Part shown: one piece after another, positions 22,671-26,635 of the stretch
How positions within the stretch are numbered: the stretch's first letter is position 1
How the letters are laid out: every line of letters starts with the position of its first letter
Source: Actinomycetales bacterium
GTDB lineage: Bacteria; Actinomycetota; Actinomycetes; Actinomycetales; Cellulomonadaceae
Direction: 5' to 3'
NCBI GenBank assembly: GCA_012514545.1
Contig: JAAZAC010000023.1
Span: forward strand, 1-26,635
DNA length: 26,635 nt
Notes under the pieces: generated by a model
What the model saw: only the letters and a program-made list of their open reading frames with translations
Databases searched by the model: none
Told to the model about the DNA's origin: nothing
Program-made: the position numbers and the translations under genes

Positions 22671-24470
22671 GTGCGCGAAGCATCCGCTCCCAGCCTCATC
22701 ACCGACGACCCCCCGCACACGATCCCGCAGCTCCTCGCGTGGCGCGTCGAGGAGGACCCGAACGCCACCTACGTCGAGCGGAAGGGCACGCTCGGGGCGA
22801 CGTGGACGCCGATGAGCGTCCAGGCGTTCGCCGACGAGGCCACCGCCGTCGCCAAGGGCCTCGTGGCGCTCGGCATCGAGCCCGGCGACCGCGTCTCGAT
22901 CATGAGCCGCACCCGCTACGAGTGGACCCTCCTCGACGTCGCCACCTGGCTGGCCGGCGCGATCCCCGTGCCGGTCTACGAGACGTCCTCGTCGGACCAG
23001 GTGGAGTGGATCCTGTCCGACGCGGGTGTGCGGCTCGCCGTCGTCGAGACGACGGCGCACGCGACCCTCACGGAGTCGGTCCGGGAACGCCTGCCCGACC
23101 TGGGCAAGGTCCTCACGATCGACGAGGGCGCGATCAGCCGCCTCATCGCGGAGGGCGCCGGCGTGGCCGACGCGGAGATCGAGCGCCGCAGCGCCCTCGC
23201 CACCGCCGACGACGTGGCGACGATCATCTACACGTCCGGCACGACGGGCCGCCCCAAGGGCGCCGAGCTCACGCACCGGAACTTCATCTCGCTCACCCGC
23301 GAGGGCAGCATCGGGCTGTACGAGGTCTGCGCGGCGCCCGGCTCGCGGACCCTGCTGTTCATGCCGCTCGCGCACGTGTTCGCGCGGTTCATCGAGGTGC
23401 TGTGCCTCGCGTCGCGCGCGGTGCTCGGCCACACCCCGGACACCAAGAACCTCGTCGCCGACCTCGGCACGTTCCGGCCGACGTTCATCCTGTCCGTGCC
23501 CCGCGTGTTCGAGAAGGTCTACAACTCGGCCGAGCAGAAGGCGGGCGGCGGCACCAAGCTCAAGCTCTTCCGCTGGGCGGCCAAGACCTCGATCGTCTAC
23601 TCCCGCGCGCTCGACACCCCCGAGGGCCCGAGCGCCGCGCTCAAGGCGCAGCACGCGCTGGCCGACCGGCTCGTCCTGCACAAGCTGCGCCACGCGCTCG
23701 GCGGGCAGGCGAAGTACGCGGTGTCGGGCGGCGCGCCGCTCGGCGAGCGCCTCGGGCACTTCTACCGCGGCGTCGGGCTGCACGTGCTCGAGGGCTACGG
23801 CCTGACGGAGACGACCGCCCCGACGGCGGTCAACCCGCCCGGCAAGATCAAGATCGGGACCGTGGGCCCGCCCTTCCCGGGCGCGTCGCTGCGGATCGCC
23901 GACGACGGCGAGATCCAGGTCAAGGGCGCCCACGTGTTCCGCGGGTACCACAACAACCCGCAGGCCACGGCGGACGCCTTCGACGACGGCTGGTTCCGCA
24001 CCGGCGACCTCGGCAGCCTCGACGAGGACGGCTACCTGCGGATCACCGGCCGCAAGAAGGAGATCATCGTCACCGCCGGCGGCAAGAACGTCGCCCCCGC
24101 CGTGCTCGAGGACCGGCTGCGCGGCCACCCGCTCGTCTCGCAGGTCGTCGTCGTCGGCGACGGCCGCCCGTACATCGGCGCGCTCGTCACGCTCGACGCC
24201 GAGATGCTGCCCGGCTGGCTGGCCGGGCACGGGCTGCCCGAGATGGACGTCGTCGCGGCCTCGAAGAGCCACGCGGTGCTCGCCGCCCTCGAGCGGGCGG
24301 TGGCGCGCGCGAACGAGGCCGTCTCGCGGGCGGAGTCGATCCGGAAGATCCGCGTGCTCACGACCGACTTCACCGTCGAGAACGACTACCTCACGCCGTC
24401 GCTCAAGGTGAAGCGGGAGCTCGTGCTGCGCGACTTCGCGGACGAGATCGAGGCGCTCTACAACGGCTGA
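22671..24470 (+). CDS. Long-chain fatty acyl-CoA synthetase (AMP-forming)
   Basis: A 599-aa member of the adenylate-forming superfamily, most like actinobacterial FadD15-type enzymes. It activates fatty acids with ATP and CoA for beta-oxidation or lipid synthesis. The phosphate-binding loop is YTSGTTGRPKG (187-197). The adenine-binding motif is EGYGLTETTAP, followed by WFRTGDLG and GRKKEIIVTAGGKN, which is the hinge and core. A C-terminal lysine in LTPSLKVKRE is the likely adenylation residue. GTG 22671 has GGAG five bases upstream. It ends only six bases before the stop of the convergent Vms1-like gene. A TAGTGT -10 box inside a dyad lies 40 bp upstream. Chain-length preference cannot be read from the sequence. 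Confidence 0.93.
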   Translation: MREASAPSLITDDPPHTIPQLLAWRVEEDPNATYVERKGTLGATWTPMSVQAFADEATAVAKGLVALGIEPGDRVSIMSRTRYEWTLLDVATWLAGAIPVPVYETSSSDQVEWILSDAGVRLAVVETTAHATLTESVRERLPDLGKVLTIDEGAISRLIAEGAGVADAEIERRSALATADDVATIIYTSGTTGRPKGAELTHRNFISLTREGSIGLYEVCAAPGSRTLLFMPLAHVFARFIEVLCLASRAVLGHTPDTKNLVADLGTFRPTFILSVPRVFEKVYNSAEQKAGGGTKLKLFRWAAKTSIVYSRALDTPEGPSAALKAQHALADRLVLHKLRHALGGQAKYAVSGGAPLGERLGHFYRGVGLHVLEGYGLTETTAPTAVNPPGKIKIGTVGPPFPGASLRIADDGEIQVKGAHVFRGYHNNPQATADAFDDGWFRTGDLGSLDEDGYLRITGRKKEIIVTAGGKNVAPAVLEDRLRGHPLVSQVVVVGDGRPYIGALVTLDAEMLPGWLAGHGLPEMDVVAASKSHAVLAALERAVARANEAVSRAESIRKIRVLTTDFTVENDYLTPSLKVKRELVLRDFADEIEALYNG

Positions 24471-24476
24471 CGGGGC

Positions 24477-25694
24477 TCAGCGGCCGCCGGCGCCGTGGTG
24501 GCGCCCCCGGCGCGTCCTGTCGTCGGCGTAGCTCGGCGCGGTCTCGCGCGGCGTCGCCGCGTCGCTCCACCGCAGGATCGCCCCGACGCCGTCGACGAGG
24601 TCCACGCTGCCCTCCTCGGCGAACGTGAAGCCGCCGTCCTGCGCGACGAGCGCCCGGAGCACCGCGACGTCCGCGCGCACCTCGCGGACGCGGTCCGCCG
24701 GGACGCCGAGGGCCTCGACGTCCCCGCGCCGGCGGCCCAGGTGCAGCGGGTCCGGCCCCACCCAGAGCCGCCGCTCGTTGAGCCGTGCCACCGACGCGCC
24801 CGCCGCCGTCCGCACGACGACGAGCTCGCTCACCTGGCCCTTGCGCAGCACCTCGACGACGTCGTCCAGCGACGTCACCGCCCCGTCCCCGCGGCCGAGG
24901 CCCTCGCGGAGCCGGTCGACGACCTGCGCGCGCCGGCGTGCGCGGTGCGCCTCGAGCACCCGCCGCACGTGCGCCGCGAACGCGTCCTCCTTGACGCCGC
25001 CCGCGCGCGAGCCGCCCGGCACCTCGACGACGAGCTCCGCCGCCGTCCGCCCCATGGCGGCGCGCACCAGCGGGACCGCGCGCACGTCCCCGGTGAGCAG
25101 CACCAGCTCGGGCCGCTGCTCCGCGACGAGGCGGTCGAGCTCGGCAGCGACGGCCTCGGCGTTGCGCTCCCACGAGTCCTCGGCGCGCGTCTGGAAGCGC
25201 CGGTGCGACCAGCCGCCCCCGCCGACCTTGTGCAGCACGTCGTGCCCGCCCTCGACGTGCCCCCGGGGCACGGCCGGCCCCGAGCCGCCCGGCCACGTCA
25301 CGTCCGCACCCTGGCGGTCCACCTCGACGAGGACGTAGCGCACCGCCTCGTCCATGGCCGCCACGGCGGGCACGAGCGACGGGGTGCCGTCGTGGAACGC
25401 CTCGTCGCGGGCCGGCGGGTCGGCCAGCACGTGGTCCAGCAGCACCCGGCTGCCCGCCGCCACGACGTAGCGTCCGTGCGGGCCGGGCACGTGGGTCGGG
25501 CGGAGCACCGCCTCCTCGATCGCCGCGAGCGTCTCGGGCGGCGCCCCCGCGTGCTCGAGGACGCGCCGCAGGCCGTGCCAGCGGCTCTTCACGTCGCGCT
25601 CGCCCGTCGACTCGTCGCCGCGCGTGGCGTCGAGGCAGACGGTCGTCAAGGGGCCGTCGTGGTGGAGCAGGGGCTTGAGGGAGTCGAGCTTCAT
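24477..25694 (-). CDS. Vms1/baeRF-type (Rv2629-like) putative peptidyl-tRNA hydrolase
   Basis: A 405-aa protein resembling M. tuberculosis Rv2629 and the bacterial/archaeal eRF1-like (baeRF/Vms1) group. This group is thought to act on peptidyl-tRNA or ribosomes under stress; the assignment is from recollected sequence pattern. The key stretch is KVGGGGWSHRRFQTRAEDSW (156-175), which lies where eRF1 relatives have the GGQ-type catalytic loop; here the residue after GGWS is His, where I expect Gln. An eRF1 domain 2-like part follows (LVLLTGDVRAVPLVRAAM), then a domain 3-like part with FTFAEEGSVDLVDGVGAILRW. I chose ATG 25694 (MKLDSLKPLL) over longer starts that have no homology-like sequence; its ribosome site (AAGG) is weak. 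Confidence 0.75.
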   Translation of the reverse strand: MKLDSLKPLLHHDGPLTTVCLDATRGDESTGERDVKSRWHGLRRVLEHAGAPPETLAAIEEAVLRPTHVPGPHGRYVVAAGSRVLLDHVLADPPARDEAFHDGTPSLVPAVAAMDEAVRYVLVEVDRQGADVTWPGGSGPAVPRGHVEGGHDVLHKVGGGGWSHRRFQTRAEDSWERNAEAVAAELDRLVAEQRPELVLLTGDVRAVPLVRAAMGRTAAELVVEVPGGSRAGGVKEDAFAAHVRRVLEAHRARRRAQVVDRLREGLGRGDGAVTSLDDVVEVLRKGQVSELVVVRTAAGASVARLNERRLWVGPDPLHLGRRRGDVEALGVPADRVREVRADVAVLRALVAQDGGFTFAEEGSVDLVDGVGAILRWSDAATPRETAPSYADDRTRRGRHHGAGGR

Positions 25695-25724
25695 CGCGCA
25701 CCTTCGCATCGTCCGAAAGCGGCC

Positions 25725-25796
25725 GACGGCGGCCGTCACCTGTCCCCTTCCACCCTGGGCCAGGTGCGGGGCGGACGCCACCCCTGAAGTGGGTGA
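25725..25796. other. Intergenic region with small dyads between clpX and the Vms1-like gene
   Basis: CACCTG (25737-25742) mirrors CAGGTG (25761-25766). CACCC (25779-25783) pairs with GGGTG (25791-25795) just past the clpX stop and may be a weak terminator for clpX. The region must also hold the promoter of the Vms1-like gene, but I see no convincing -10 box. Confidence 0.3.
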
Positions 25797-25799
25797 GGG

Positions 25800-26635
<836 letters not shown>

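Noticed and set aside
25695..25781. Longer start for the Vms1-like protein at 25781
   Set aside because: The extra 29 residues are not family-like, and MKLDSLKPLL at 25694 is a natural N-terminus for this group.

Overview
The window is a GC-rich, densely packed bacterial segment, almost certainly from an actinobacterium (Actinomycetota). Signs of this are GTG starts, short gaps, overlapping ATGA/GTGA/TGATG gene junctions, TANNNT-type -10 boxes, an actinobacterial-style ValRS, F420-dependent enzymes and a TipAS-type MerR regulator. A member of Micrococcales (Cellulomonas, Promicromonospora or Jonesia relatives) fits best, but that placement is inference. I see no phage, insertion sequence, CRISPR, tRNA or rRNA.

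Layout. (1) 15-1598: a MerR/TipAS regulator converging on an SDR dehydrogenase. (2) 1640-4740: a BtuFCD-like ABC cassette (lipoprotein, permease, ATPase) preceded by 11-bp tandem repeats, a TAGACT -10 box and a leader that folds as a three-way junction; a hairpin follows the last gene. (3) 4770-7282: a HhH-GPD protein converging on a divergent FtsH-like membrane ATPase/protease, with a repeated 10-15 bp inverted element between them. (4) 7363-9176: a two-gene operon for an F420-dependent LLM oxidoreductase of the FGD family and stand-alone CofE (F420-0:glutamate ligase). (5) 9292-12659: a MacB/FtsX-like ABC exporter. (6) 12816-14583: an operon of a membrane protein, a 74-aa HTH regulator and a zinc-free MDR oxidoreductase, behind a promoter covered by three TGTCA-type dyads. 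(7) 14652-19826: a fused SecDF divergent from valS. (8) 19841-22627: a tandem-repeat spacer, an AT-rich dyad operator and a polar amino acid ABC importer. (9) 22671-24470: a long-chain acyl-CoA synthetase. (10) 24477-25694: a Vms1/baeRF-like (Rv2629-like) protein. (11) 25800 to the window end: the C-terminal part of clpX.

The most interesting theme is coenzyme F420. The BtuFCD-like cassette, cofE and an F420 oxidoreductase lie within 7.5 kb. This matches the set from which an F420-0 uptake system was proposed for actinobacteria that keep only the last, glutamate-adding step of F420 synthesis. The inferred route is import of F420-0, polyglutamylation by CofE, and use by LLM oxidoreductases. 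The structured leader of the transporter could be a sensor for it. Neither transport of F420-0 nor a riboswitch is demonstrated by the sequence.
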